Shown here: positions 11,201 to 22,722 of the stretch, in pieces
Position numbering within the stretch: the first letter of the stretch is position 1
Layout of the letters: each line of letters opens with the position of its first letter
From: Dipteronia dyeriana
Lineage: Eukaryota; Streptophyta; Magnoliopsida; Sapindales; Sapindaceae
Assembly (NCBI GenBank): GCA_032871835.1
Contig: CM065301.1
Location: 31,008,405 to 31,072,404 of the forward strand
DNA: 64,000 bases
Direction: 5' to 3'
The notes under the pieces: model-generated
Told to the model about the DNA's origin: nothing
Databases searched by the model: none
Seen by the model: the letters and a program-made list of their open reading frames with translations, nothing else
Position numbers and translations under genes: made by a program

Positions 11201-12343
11201 GTTGCAAATATCCATATATGGATTGAAGCAAGCATCCAGATCCTGGAACATAAGGTTCGATCAAGCCGTGAACATTTTTGTATTTATTCAAAACCTTGAT
11301 GAACCTTGTGTATATAAAAGTATTAAAGGCGACACGTTGGTTTTCCTAGTTCTTTACGTTGATGACATACTACTCATCGGAAACGATGTAGGTGTATTAA
11401 CATCTGTAAAAGAATTGTTAGCAAAAAAAAATTGATATGAAGGACTTAGGAGAAGCAAGTTATATTGTTGGTATCCAAGTCATAAGGGATAGAAAGAATA
11501 GAACGACTGCCTTATCCAAGCTTCATACATTGATAAAATCTTGTCTAGGTTTTCCATGCAAGATTCCAAGAAAGGTATGTTACCTTTCAAACATGGAATC
11601 AAACTTTCTAAGGAACAAGTTCCCAAGAATGAGCATGAAGAGCAATTCATGAGTAAGGTTCCCTATGCCTTGACAGTTGGGAGTCTCATGTATGCAATGC
11701 TTTGCACTAGACCAGATATTTGTTTTGTTGTTGGCATAGTTAGCAGGTTTCAATCGAAACCTTGTCCTAATCACTGGAAGACAGTCAAGCATATTTTAAA
11801 GTATCTTAGAAGAATGAGAGATTATATGCTTGTATACTCTAGAGGGAATTTAATTCCCATTGGGTACACAGATTTTGATTTCCAATCGGATTCTAACTCC
11901 AGAAGATCAACATCAGGATATGTGTTTACATTTGGAGGAGAGGCAGTCATATGAAGGAGTATCAAGCAATCTTGTATTACTGACTCCACCATGGAAATCG
12001 AGTATGTTGCCGCATGTGAGGATGCTAAATAGGCTGTCTTGCTCTGCCAATTCTTGATTGACTTGGAAGTGGTTCCTACTGTGAATAAGCACGTCACTAT
12101 CTATTGTGACAATAATGGAGCAGTGGCTAATTCGAGAGAACCAAGAAGTCATAAGAGAGGGAAACACTTTGAAAGAAAGTATCACCTTTTAAGGGAAATT
12201 GTGCATAGGGGAGACGTGACGATAACCAATATCGTGTCAGTAGAAAATCCAATGAATCCCTTCACAAAGGATCTTCCCTAAAAGACTTTTGATAGGCACC
12301 TGAAGAATATGGGGTAAAGAGATATGACATATTTGCAATAGAG
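11201..12343 (+). pseudogene. Cop1-X reverse transcriptase 3' part and RNase H
   Basis: This is the distal pol of the element that A inserted into. It opens inside RT at the SIYGLKQASRSWN motif and contains YVDDILLIG. A frameshift occurs in the A-run near 11,428 and another near 11,530. It then runs through LMYAMLCTRPDICF to RNase H, with the QSDSNSRRSTSGY, STMEIEYVA, TIYCDNNGAVA and RGKHFERKYHLL blocks. The RNase H acidic residues of these blocks are present. Stops occur near 11,952 and 12,030. It ends with a TAA at about 12,281, shortly before the polypurine tract. Confidence 0.88.
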
Positions 12344-12355
12344 CAAGTGGGAGAT
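12344..12355 (+). promoter_or_regulatory. Polypurine tract of Cop1-X
   Basis: AAGTGGGAGATT lies directly before the LTR start TGTTAGGATTATGC. The same tract is found in reverse at 18,777 and 21,317. Confidence 0.8.
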
Positions 12356-13720
12356 TGTTAGGATTATGCTCGATAGCAAGAGTGTAATAATGTATTTGAC
12401 AATCTTTACATATTAATAAAAGTGATTTCTAGTTTAACATATCTTATAGCATTTACAGTTTAATTATTATAATTGTCAAAAGTAAATGATCATAAGGTCA
12501 AAAGACTATGAGAAAAGAAGAATTGTTCATACATCTGGTTATATATGAGGTAGACACAATTCTTTAGTTAGTCTTGAATAATATTCACAACTTAAGATAA
12601 AGGTTGGGCACCTTTATCTTGTTAAAGTTGTAGATTCTTTTACTAGCATTTGAGTGGGATCAAATGTGTTATGATGAGTCTAAAATCATCAAGATGTGGT
12701 GTCTTTGGACAAAAGAATCTAGTGCACTGGGTGCATTGAATAGGATCACAGTGAAATACTTTATCCAGAACCGTCAACGGATAAAAGTTTTTACTTGAGG
12801 ACAATCAGAGAGTCTATCTCAATCTTGAGATCAATGATGGATTTATGGTTGCAAGTGTTACCATTTGAGCTATCAATGAGTACTATTATATAGTATAGTC
12901 AATCCTCAATAGTTTTGTGGTATTCATTTGTTAATCGATAGAGGACTTCATTTATAGATATAGATATTGTGGCTTCATTTATTATGTGAGAGTAGATTAT
13001 CTTCATACGGATGTTTTTTGGTATTGGATATTAAATCTTAACTTTAAGTTTTCAATAGTATATATTGAAATATGGCTTCTAGACAAGTCAAAATATCCAA
13101 GTTCAAAATGTTGTCATATGAATAAATATGGTAACTTGGAGAGCTATATGCGGTCTATGATCTCTTGCCGATTACTGGTATTCTTCATGAGGATAGACCG
13201 GACTTAAGTGAATCATTTGTTGATTGTGATTGGGTTATATCTATTGGAGCTTAAATTAGATAGTCTACCAGGATCTCCAATTCACACGAACTTGTATAGA
13301 TCACTTGATATATTCTACCAGACCAAATTATGGGTTCATCTAGAATTGCATTAAGGTATGTGGACTCGTTTCTTTTAGTAAGACTGAGTCTAGTTCACGT
13401 GTGGACTTTTCATTTAAGTCTTATGGATAATAAAAAAAATAAAAAAATAAAAAATTGGGCCATATATATAGGCTTGGGCGTCAAGGGACTATTTATTAGT
13501 CTTATATATTGTCTTTTATTTTATTATATTATTAAATGAAAATTATTTAATTATTTAATTATTTAATTAAAAGTCAACCAAACCCTAATTTTACGATACT
13601 TTTTACATATGTCAATTAATCTAGGGTTAAGGTTCTTTCTATTAAAGGGGATAATTTTTAAAATATACCAAACCCTAATTTCACGCTTCCACTGTGTTTT
13701 TGAACTAATTTTTCCCTACA
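12356..13720 (+). mobile_element. Cop1-X 3' LTR with internal deletion
   Basis: It begins TGTTAGGATTATGCTCGATAGC after the polypurine tract and ends TTTTTCCCTACA. It is about 1.37 kb instead of 2.2-2.5 kb, because the segment after TTAATTAAAAGTCAA near 13,577 jumps to the terminal CCCTAATTTTACGATAC block. The minisatellite part and the region just downstream of it are missing. It abuts the gypsy-like block at 13,721. Confidence 0.88.
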
Positions 13721-14519
13721 CCTTCACCCTCTGGTCAGCCAAGCCAGCCTCTTCCTCCGATGAGGAGTCGACGAATGTCAGCACTCAAGGAACCTTACGA
13801 GCTGGCTTGGATGTGTGCTGCCTTCCATTTTTCTATGTGAACCCTACTAATAACTGAGGCGTCTTCAACATCCCTTAGGGGATCCACCTCACTTAATCTT
13901 CCTCTTTCACCCTATGAGCTTGCAAATCATAAACTACATCCAAGTCAAAAACTGCCAGGTAAGAGCTAAGTTAGGACAAAGCTCATTTCAAAAAAGGGTA
14001 GTGAATGAAATGCTTACGACATTTTCGGTTGAAAGAAACAAGAGTGAAGAGTCTAACTTGGATCATCTAGTCCTCGAAAAACAAGTGTGGCTGACCATTT
14101 TTTTTCCTACTTTCAGGTAGTGGCCTTGCCTTAGAAATCGACCTCCTCAGTATCAAGGACTGGAGGAGTTTTGCACTAGGTTGGACATACGAAGTGTCTG
14201 GGAACGATGATCCTGGCGAGCATTTTCCTGGCATCTTCAGACATAAATTGACCCCCATTTACCAGTAGTAAAGAAATAGTTGTTCTTCCACAACATATTC
14301 CAATAAGGGGACCCCCCAAATAAACCCATTCAAGTCCTTATCACTTGAGGTCTCAATCGAAAAGTAGTGGAGGCACCCGAGAACCCAGTTAGCTGACTCG
14401 GCTGAGCTTAGATAATTGGTACCTCCATCACCATATGACCGAGGGTGTAAAAATGAGGAATATCCCTGGGGTCATGGGTGACTGGTGTATCTTGACCAAA
14501 AGTCTCCACAAGTAGATGA
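13721..14519. other. Unclassified retroelement-like DNA
   Basis: This higher-GC stretch with short, interrupted frames is unlike Cop1 or the SIRE-like copies. No motif is recognised. It sits between the outward ends of X (+) and Z (-), so it is older DNA into which one or both inserted. It is probably part of the same element as the next entry. Confidence 0.35.
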
Positions 14520-15451
14520 GTGTTATAGGGATTTTATGATAGCATGATAAGTCAGCATGATTAGATATGCCACGTTACAAGAGTCAGGAAAGATCAACTC
14601 AAGGCAATTAATAGATGATCTCAAGGCCAAGTCGAGATTACCCAAGATGGTCGGGGAAGCTAACCGATCAGGTACAAATAACTTGATCGAGGAGACTAGC
14701 CGATCGGGTAGAGACAATTTGGTCGGAACCATCTGATCAGGATAGAAGAAGTTTTGTCAAGATTAGACAATTCATCAATTTGACAATGCGTGGGAGATAT
14801 TAAAAGCAACTATGACTCAAATACGAAGAAGAAATGTCTTACTTAAACAATGAATCTAGAACAACATTCCAATAAGGAAATATTACTATTTCCTCCTACA
14901 TATTAAAGAGTCCAAATCAAGCAACAAATATGCTCTTCTAGAAGACTCCACACCGATCAGGAAATAAGTCATAAACGGACCATTCAACCAGAATCTTACA
15001 AAGACTCTAATTCAATACACAAGATCTCCGAAACAGAAAAGAAGACAAAGACGACTTCAAGAAGTAACCATTTCTAATTAAACATTGTCACATTTCCTTA
15101 TTTTTAACAATGATTAGGATTCTATGCACATATAAATAGACCCATAATCTTATTGTAAAAAGAAGATATATAACGACACATATATAACCACCCGTAGAAG
15201 AGATACATAAAAGAGAGGGAGAGAGAGACACCAAAAAAGGAGAGATTGAGTGTGCAATCATTATACTATAGTGAATTCTTCTCGCCGTCTCCGGCAACCG
15301 TGGATGTTTCCCTACTTTGGGGTTTTACCACGTAAACTCATGTGTGCATGTTTTCTTCTCTTTTTTCTATTTTCTCCATAACATCTTCAACAATCTATAA
15401 AAACCTTTTAGACGTGTGATCAATCCTACTCGATCTAAAAATCACCGTCAA
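14520..15451 (+). mobile_element. Probable Ty3/gypsy (Tat-like) LTR
   Basis: The LTR would run from TGTTATAGGGATTTT to ACCGTCAACA. Inside are a TATA-like CACATATAAATAGACC at about 15,127 and a U5 block CCGTGGATGTTTCCC...GGTTTTACCACGTAAA at 15,298-15,336. The sequence after the end, with TCTGTAAGAATTGGGG, weakly resembles the tRNA-Arg-type primer region of Tat-lineage elements. No duplicate LTR or target duplication was found, so the boundaries are tentative. Confidence 0.4.
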
Positions 15452-16539
15452 CAAGGAGAATTCTGTAAGAATTGGGGACCAGCTAAGCCAGTGATTTGGG
15501 CATCGGTCAGAAATCTGGTAATAAAAGGTCAAAGGAGAAGTGTGACGCCACAACTTAACATCGACCAGTAAATAACGACCGCCTCGACAGGGTCCTTAGA
15601 AATAAGTTGGACAGACTCAAGGATATTAAATCTTTCCCCCGCAAAACTCAACTTCATCCCTGCCAAACACTTTTGACTCATTATTTATGGCACTCATCCG
15701 CTCAGCCGAGAACCTTATTAAGTCTTGTTGATGCTCCTTGTCGACCTCCCTCACAAGAACCTTTTGAAAGGGAATATTGGACTCCATAGGCAGTATATCT
15801 TTCTTCGTGGCCGAAGATTTGCCACCATGCCTGGCCTACTTTAATTTAGTCATATCTGAGGACGTACAAAAAAAAAATATTGGTTAGTACTTGCAAATCA
15901 GTTCCACGCATCAGCAAAGAAATGGTCAATACATAAGATAATAAGCTGGATGAAATCCATCGATTGCTAGTTAACCCATCTAAGAAATTAAAAAAACAGA
16001 GTTGGTTGGAGAAGAACTCATCGAATAGTCTAAGGGAGATAATACAAAACACTGAGAAGGTGAAGTTGAAGAACCAGATAACAAACACAAGGCTCGATTG
16101 AACTCAAAAATCCGCGTGTCAACCAAAGAAAAATAAGCAAAGCCTGAACACAATGGAAAAGACGAAGAGGTTTGGGCGTGGGAAATTCGAAGATATGGGT
16201 GATGTAATTAAAACAATAGTAAGTACAAACCCTTATCACTCTCTTCGAAAAAGGGATACTAGTCGAGCTTAGAGAAGTTTCAGACCTCAAAACACCGCAT
16301 TCAACAGTCCCATTGGCAAGATAATGGACAGTTTATGCGAAAATTCAAAATGCACAATCATGGCTTTAAAAAGAATTAATGAGCAAAAAGATAGAAATTC
16401 GAGAGGAAAATGCGTGCCACGATGGCAAAGTTGACCAAGGATTCATCACCAGAGTAAAATTCCTACCGAATAAATGTCTACAAGAAAACGGCTTTAGCAA
16501 ATTAAGACTCGACAAAGTTTCGTAGTCGACCGAATAATA
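15452..16539 (+). mobile_element. Decayed leader or gag region after the gypsy-like LTR
   Basis: No frame longer than about 86 codons and no recognisable motif are present. It runs from the putative primer site to the point where Cop1-Z begins at TGTGGGGG. I see nothing else in it. Confidence 0.35.
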
Positions 16540-18776
16540 TGTGGGGGAAATCGTACGACGGAAGCTTAAAATAAAAATTTAAGGTTTAGTGTATTAAAAA
16601 AAAAAATCTCTTTTAATAACAAGAACCTTAATTCTAGATTAATTGATGTATATAAAAAGTACGTACCTTTTTTATTATTTTTTTGTGACGATTGAACTAG
16701 CGTTAAATTGAATCCGTAAGATCTTCCAATCCAATCACGAATGTGAATCACCTAGGAGTGTGAGCTCCCTTTCTTTAAATTGTATACATGAGGATGGAAA
16801 CAAACAAAATCTTCTTCTTTGTCAGTCGCAATAATCCTCCAAGAGAAAAACCAAGAACGTTCGGTCATTTGTGAATTATCAATCAATTTGATTGAAACTC
16901 GTGTGAACCTTGATTCGATGTTGTACACAAAACCATTTTGATGCAAAGGATACTAGTGTACTATCGAAAACAAAAAGTTCCATCTTTTCTCTATGCTTAG
17001 TAAAATTCTTCACACAATGAGTTGGATTTTTTTTTATTTTTATAACAATAAAAAACAATAAAAAGCAACTTCTCACACCAAAAACTAAGGCTTTGTCGAA
17101 ATTTACAACCTATATTTATAGGTTCACAAATCCTCTCCGAAAGAGGATTTACTTGGTAGGTAAGAATCCTATTCTTAAGTGGATTTACTAAGTGACCAAG
17201 AATCCTTTTCCAAAAAGAATTCTTTTCCAAAAAGAATTCTTTTCCAAAAAGAATTCTTTCCTACAACAAAAATCCTAATCCAACTAATTAGTGTATTTGT
17301 GACCATATTAAAGATTTGCTAATTTGACTAGATAAATAATACTATTTATTTATCTACTTATCAAATATAGTCTTTAATATTAATAATACTACCAATAATA
17401 GTATAATATTAGGAGATCATCTCCTATTAGAAAAAAGATTTTGACTTTTAATTAAGTAATGAATTAATTTCCAAATTAATTAATTTTCATTTAATTAAAT
17501 AATAAAAATAAAAAAAACAATATATTAGGCTATTTTATATGGCCTTGCCGCCCAACACATATACATGGGCCAATATATTATTTTTCTTATTTTTTAAAAT
17601 CCATTGGATCTTAGTAAAAAGTACACATGTGAACTAAATCCATTCTTACAAAAAGAAACAAGTCCACATGCCTTAATACAATTCTAGATGGACTCATAAA
17701 TTGGTCCAGTAAAATATATCAAGTGATCCATGCAAGTTCATGTGGACATGGGATCTTGGTGGACTATCTAAATTTAAGCTCCAATAGACACAACCCAATC
17801 ACAATCAACAAATGATTCACTCAGGTTAGGTCCGATCTATTAATTTTAGTTCAAACCACTAAAGAACTAAAATTGAACTCATAAATAAAGATAGAATAAG
17901 TTAATATTTCTCATTCATAACCTAGACAGCCTTATTGGAGAAAGTGTATCCACGTGAAGAATATCAGTAATCGCCAAGAGCTCATAGACCGCCTATAGCT
18001 CCCTAAGTTACCAAATTTACTCATATTAACACATTTTGAAATTGGATATTTTGACTTGTCCAGAAGTCATGTTTCAATAGATACTATTGAAAACTTAACG
18101 TTAAGATTTAATATCCAATACCTCAAAATATCCATATGATGATATTCTACTCTCATTTAATAAATGGAGCCACGATGTTCATATCTATAAACGAAGTCCT
18201 CTATCGATTAACTAATGAATACCACCAAACTATCGATGATAGACTATGCTATATAATCATACTCATTGATAGCTCAAATGATAACCATAAGTCCATCATT
18301 TATCTCAGGATTGAGATAGACTCTCCGATTGTCTTCAAGTGAAAACTTTTATCCATTAACAGTTCTAGATACAGTAATTCACTGTGATCCTGTTCAATGC
18401 ACCCAGTGCACTAAATTCTTTTGCCCAAAGACACCATACTTTGATGATTTTAGACTCATCATAACACATTTGATCCCACTTAAATGCTAGCAAAAGAATC
18501 TACAACTTTAACAAGATAAAGGTGCCCAATCTTTATCTTAAGTTGTTAATATCATTCAAGTCTAACTAAAGAATTGTGCCTACCTCATACATATCTAGAT
18601 GTATGAATAATTTTTCTTTTATCATAGTCTTTTGACCTCATGATTATTTACCTTTGACAATTATAATAATTAAACTATAAATGCTATAAGATTTGTTAAA
18701 CTAGAAATCGCTTTATTAATATGAAAAGATTGTCAAATACATTATTACACTCTTGCTATCGAGCATAATCCCAACA
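16540..18776 (-). mobile_element. Cop1-Z 3' LTR
   Basis: This is a complete LTR of about 2.24 kb on the minus strand. Its start TGTTGGGATTATGCTCGATAGC is the reverse complement of the bases ending at 18,776, and its end is at 16,540. It is clearly diverged from the C LTR next to it. A 17-bp motif TTTTCCAAAAAGAATTC is repeated three times at 17,210-17,255. Confidence 0.88.
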
Positions 18777-19007
18777 ATCTCCCACTTGCTCTATAGCAAA
18801 TGTGTGATATCTTTCATTCCCATGTCCTTTGTAAAGGGATCCGCTAGATTATCTGCTGACACAATCTTGGTAATCGTCACGTCACCCCTATGAACAATTT
18901 CCCTCAGAAGGTGATATTTTCTTTCAATGTGTTTCCCTCTCTTATGACATCTTGGTTCTCTCAAATTAGCCACTGCTTCACTATTGTTACAATAGATAGT
19001 GATCTGC
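18777..19007 (-). pseudogene. Cop1-Z RNase H C-terminal end and polypurine tract
   Basis: On the minus strand this reads ITIYCNNSEAVANLREP, then RGKHIERKYHLLREIVHRGDV, then the polypurine tract GCAAGTGGGAGAT and the Z LTR. Asp is Asn in the TIYCDN block. The upstream part of the same domain lies 20 kb away at 39,239, because element C inserted between them. C is bounded by GCAAA (39,239-39,243) and GCAGA (19,003-19,007), a 5-bp target duplication with one change. Confidence 0.9.
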
Positions 19008-21316
19008 TGTAGGGTAAAAAACCCAAGCAGCAAAAGCGAGAAAAATTATAAAATTAGGGTTTAGGTATAAATAAAAATTTTCCCTTTTTCATTAACAAAA
19101 ACCTTAACCCTAGATTAATTGATGTATATAAAAAGTATAGTACATTTTTCTCGTGACGATTGAACAAACGCCTAATTGAATCCGTAAGATCTTCCAATCC
19201 AATCATAAACGTGAATCACCTAGGAGTGTGGGCTCCCTTACTTTACTGAGGATGGAAACAAACAAAATCTTTTTCTTTGTCAGTTACAATAGTCCTTCAA
19301 GAGAAAAATCTAAGAATGTCCGGTCACTTGTGAATTATCAATCTAATTGATTGAAACTCGCGTGAACCCGATTTGATTTTGTACACAAAACCCTTTTGAT
19401 GTAAAGGATACTAGTGTACTATCAAAAACAAAAACATTCTCTTTTTCTCTTTTCTCTTTGGCCGAATTCTACACCCTCTATCTACGAGAAGATCGAATTT
19501 TGTCTAGAGCAAAAACTAAATCTGTCTCCTTCAAAATTCTCTCTTGCTAGGCCGAATTCTCTTCTTGAAAATTGCTTAGCTTGGCTGAAATTCCTCTCAT
19601 AGAAAACCTTAGGGCTGCGCGAATTTTAAGAGAAATATATATAGGATCATAACCCTCTCCTAAGAAGGATTTACTTGGCTGACAAGAATCATTTCCTTAG
19701 GTGGATTTATTTGCTAATTAAGAATACTTTTTAAAGAAGAATTTTATCCTTAAGTAGATTTACTTGGTGACCAAGAATCCTTTTCCAAAAAGAATTCTTT
19801 CCTACGCCAAGACTCCTAATGCTACTCAATAGTGTATTTGTAACCATATTAAAGACTTCCTAATTTGATTAGATAAATAATTCATTTTATTTATCTACTT
19901 ATCAAATATATTCTTTAATATTAATTATACTACCAGCAATAGTATAATATTGGGAGACCAACTCCTACTAGAAAAAAGATTTTGACTTTTAATTAAATAA
20001 TTATTTAGTCACCAAATTAATTTATTTCCATTTAATTAAATAATAAAATAATATAATATAATTAAGCTATTCTAAATAGCCTTGCTACCCAACAAATATA
20101 TATGGGCCAATAGATTATTTTCTTATTTTATTAAATTCATTTGACCTTTAAAAAAAGTCCACATGTGAACTAGACTCATTCTTACAAAAGGAAACAAGTC
20201 TACATGCCTTAATACAATTCTAGATGGACCCTTAAATTGGTCCGGTAGAATATATCAAGTGATGCATACAAGTTCGTATGAATTGGGGATCTTGTCGGAC
20301 TATCTAAATTTATGCTCCAATAGACACAACCCAATCACAATCAACAAATGATTCACTTAGGTCCGATCTATTAATTTTAGTTCATTCCACTAAAGAACTA
20401 AAATTGAACTCTTAAATAAAGATATAATACATTAATATTTCTCATTCATACCCTAAACAACCTATTGGAGAAAGTGTATCCACGTGAAGAATACCAGTAA
20501 TCGCCAAGAGCTCACAGACAGCCTATAGCTCTCTAAGTTACCATATTTACTCATATGACCACATTTTGAACTTAGATATTTTGACTTGTCCAGAAGCCAT
20601 ATTTCAATAGACACTATTGAAAATGTAACATTAAGATTTAATATCCAATACCTCAAAACATCCATATGATGGTATTCTACTCTCATTCGATAAATGGAGC
20701 CACAATGTCCATATCTATAAATGAAGTCCTCTATCGATTAACAAATGAATACCACAAAACTATCGAGGATATACTATGCTATATAATCGTACTCATTGAT
20801 AGCTCAAATGATAACATTTGAAACCATAAGTCCATCATTTATCTCAGGATTGAGATAGACTTTCCGATTATCTTCAAATGAAATATTTTATCCATTGATG
20901 GTTCTAGATAAAGTATTTCATTGTGATCATATTCAATGCACCCAGTGCACTAGATTCTTTAGCCCAAAGACATCACACTTTGATGATTTTAGACTCATCA
21001 TAAAACATTAGATCCCACTCAAATGCTAGCAAGAGAATCTAAAATTTTGTCAAGATAAAGACGCCCAACCTTTTATCTTAAGTTGTGAATATTATTCAAG
21101 ACTAACTAAAGAATTGTGTCTACCTCATACATATCTAAATGTATAAACAATTCTTCTTTCCTCATAGTCTTTTGACCTTATGATTATTTACTTTTTACAA
21201 TTATAATAATTAAACTATAAATTCTATAAGATTTGTTAAACTATAAATAACTTTATTAATATGAAAAGATTGTCAAATACATTCTTACACTCTTGCTATC
21301 GAGATTAATCCCAACA
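19008..21316 (-). mobile_element. Cop1-C 3' LTR
   Basis: This is a complete LTR of 2.3 kb, reading TGTTGGGATTAATCTCG at its 5' end (21,316) and ...TTACCCTACA at 19,008. It is closely similar to the LTR at 37,032-39,238 through specific words such as AATTGCTTAGCTTGGC and AGGGCTG(C/G)GCGAATTTTAAG. That identifies it as the partner LTR of element C. Confidence 0.88.
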
Positions 21317-21496
21317 ATCTCCCACTTGCTCTATAGAAAATGTGTCATATCTCTCATCCCCATGTTTTATAAATGCCCATCAAGAGTGAAGAGCCTTTGT
21401 AAAGGGATCCGCTAGAACGATCTTGGTAATCGTCATGGCACCCCTATACACAATTTCATTTAGAAGGTGATACTTTCTTTCAATGTGTTTCCCTCT
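21317..21496 (-). pseudogene. Cop1-C RNase H C-terminal end and polypurine tract
   Basis: This is the distal 180 bp of the C internal region. On the minus strand it shows RGKHIERKYHL, an intact 3' leader and the polypurine tract GCAAGTGGGAGAT against the LTR. It is cut at 21,496 exactly where an LTR start (S3) begins. The rest of C resumes at 30,010, with about 0.5 kb of RT/RNase H missing. Confidence 0.82.
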
Positions 21497-22189
21497 TGTA
21501 AAGTCCTCATTTATTGATTGGATTATTTTGTGAACAAACCACTTATTGGGGTTTTTTGTAAGGGTAGCTTAGGCTCTCAGGACCTCAAGAGAAGAAGCAC
21601 CAAAGGTAAAATTCTTATGCTTACTTGTTTGAAGAGATAGTTACACACACTCACAAATTCATGCATAACTCTTATTTATATATGTTGTGTGTTTATATTT
21701 GTGTGCATTCATGTTTGAAATAACTCTTCTTGATTTATTTGCATCTTGTGATTAAAATACCACGTCATGTTAGGCATTAGTATAGGATGCATCTTCATCA
21801 CTCTAATACTTGTGGAAACTGTGTGTTTGAGTGAGGAGAAAGTAGGTTGTGCGCTGGTGGTGCGCTACTCGACTAGCGCGGCCTCACCAGCGTAACATAT
21901 TAGTGGATCATCGCTTGTCATGGGCCACTGAGCTGCACCACTTCACCCGTTCAATATTTAGAAAGTATGTTGTACACTGGTGGTGCGCCACTCGACTAGC
22001 AACCTCACCAATGCAACATATTAGTGGATCGTCTCTTGTCAAGCGCCACTAAGCTGCGCCACTCTACCAGCGCCTATTGAAAATTTAGGTTGTACGCTAG
22101 TGGTGCGCTACTCGACTATCTCCACTCACTAGCGCATACAGCGGGAGCTGGAGTGTTTTTTTTTCAAAATGACCTCACTTTGGTTGAAA

Positions 22190-22243
<54 letters not shown>

Positions 22244-22722
22244 TCTTTGTATTCAGGTCGTGTATGAGTTCAATATATCATATCTTTCCCTTAGAACATA
22301 TTTCAAAAGAAGAATCTTGCAAGAACTCACCTTTATACACTCAAAGCATCTCATTGTGCATAAAAACATCATATTGTATCATCTATGGTCATTTAGAGTG
22401 CATCAATGGATAGTTTTGCATCATCACATCTCGTTTGGTAAGTTTCTCACTATCTTCATATAAGTTAAGTGTTTTTCTTGCTAAGCCGTCTCTTTTATCA
22501 TTTGTATCTCTTAGAATATATTCTAGATACAAAATAGAGATTGTTGTGATGACATGATTGAGTGTTGTATTGTGATAGCTTCATAGGATTGTTTGATCTA
22601 TGTTTAGCTAAGCTTCATGACCATGTCATTTAGCTCTTGATATCTAGGATTGCATTAATTGCCATCTCATCATCCTAGATAAGCATATAAGGTTCGCTAG
22701 CCTTGTTTGTTATTTGAATATC
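21497..22722 (+). mobile_element. S3: 5' part of a SIRE-like LTR
   Basis: It begins precisely with TGTAAAGTCC inside Cop1-C and is cut at 22,722 by the start of Cop1-B. It contains two and a half tandem units of about 120-124 bp (21,842, 21,966, 22,086; GCGCTGGTGGTGCGC(T/C)ACTCGACTAGC) and an (AT)n run at 22,193-22,240. GC-rich, CACTAG-containing words recur in S4 near 50,610, which supports a SIRE-like family. The 3' part is missing, presumably lost in the deletion at 30,010. Confidence 0.7.
22193..22240. repeat. (AT)n microsatellite
   Basis: An uninterrupted AT dinucleotide run of about 46 bp inside S3. It creates a meaningless Tyr-Ile open frame. Confidence 0.95.

Noticed and set aside
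22090..22413. A frame with a long Tyr-Ile repeat
   Set aside because: It is a translation of an (AT)n microsatellite.
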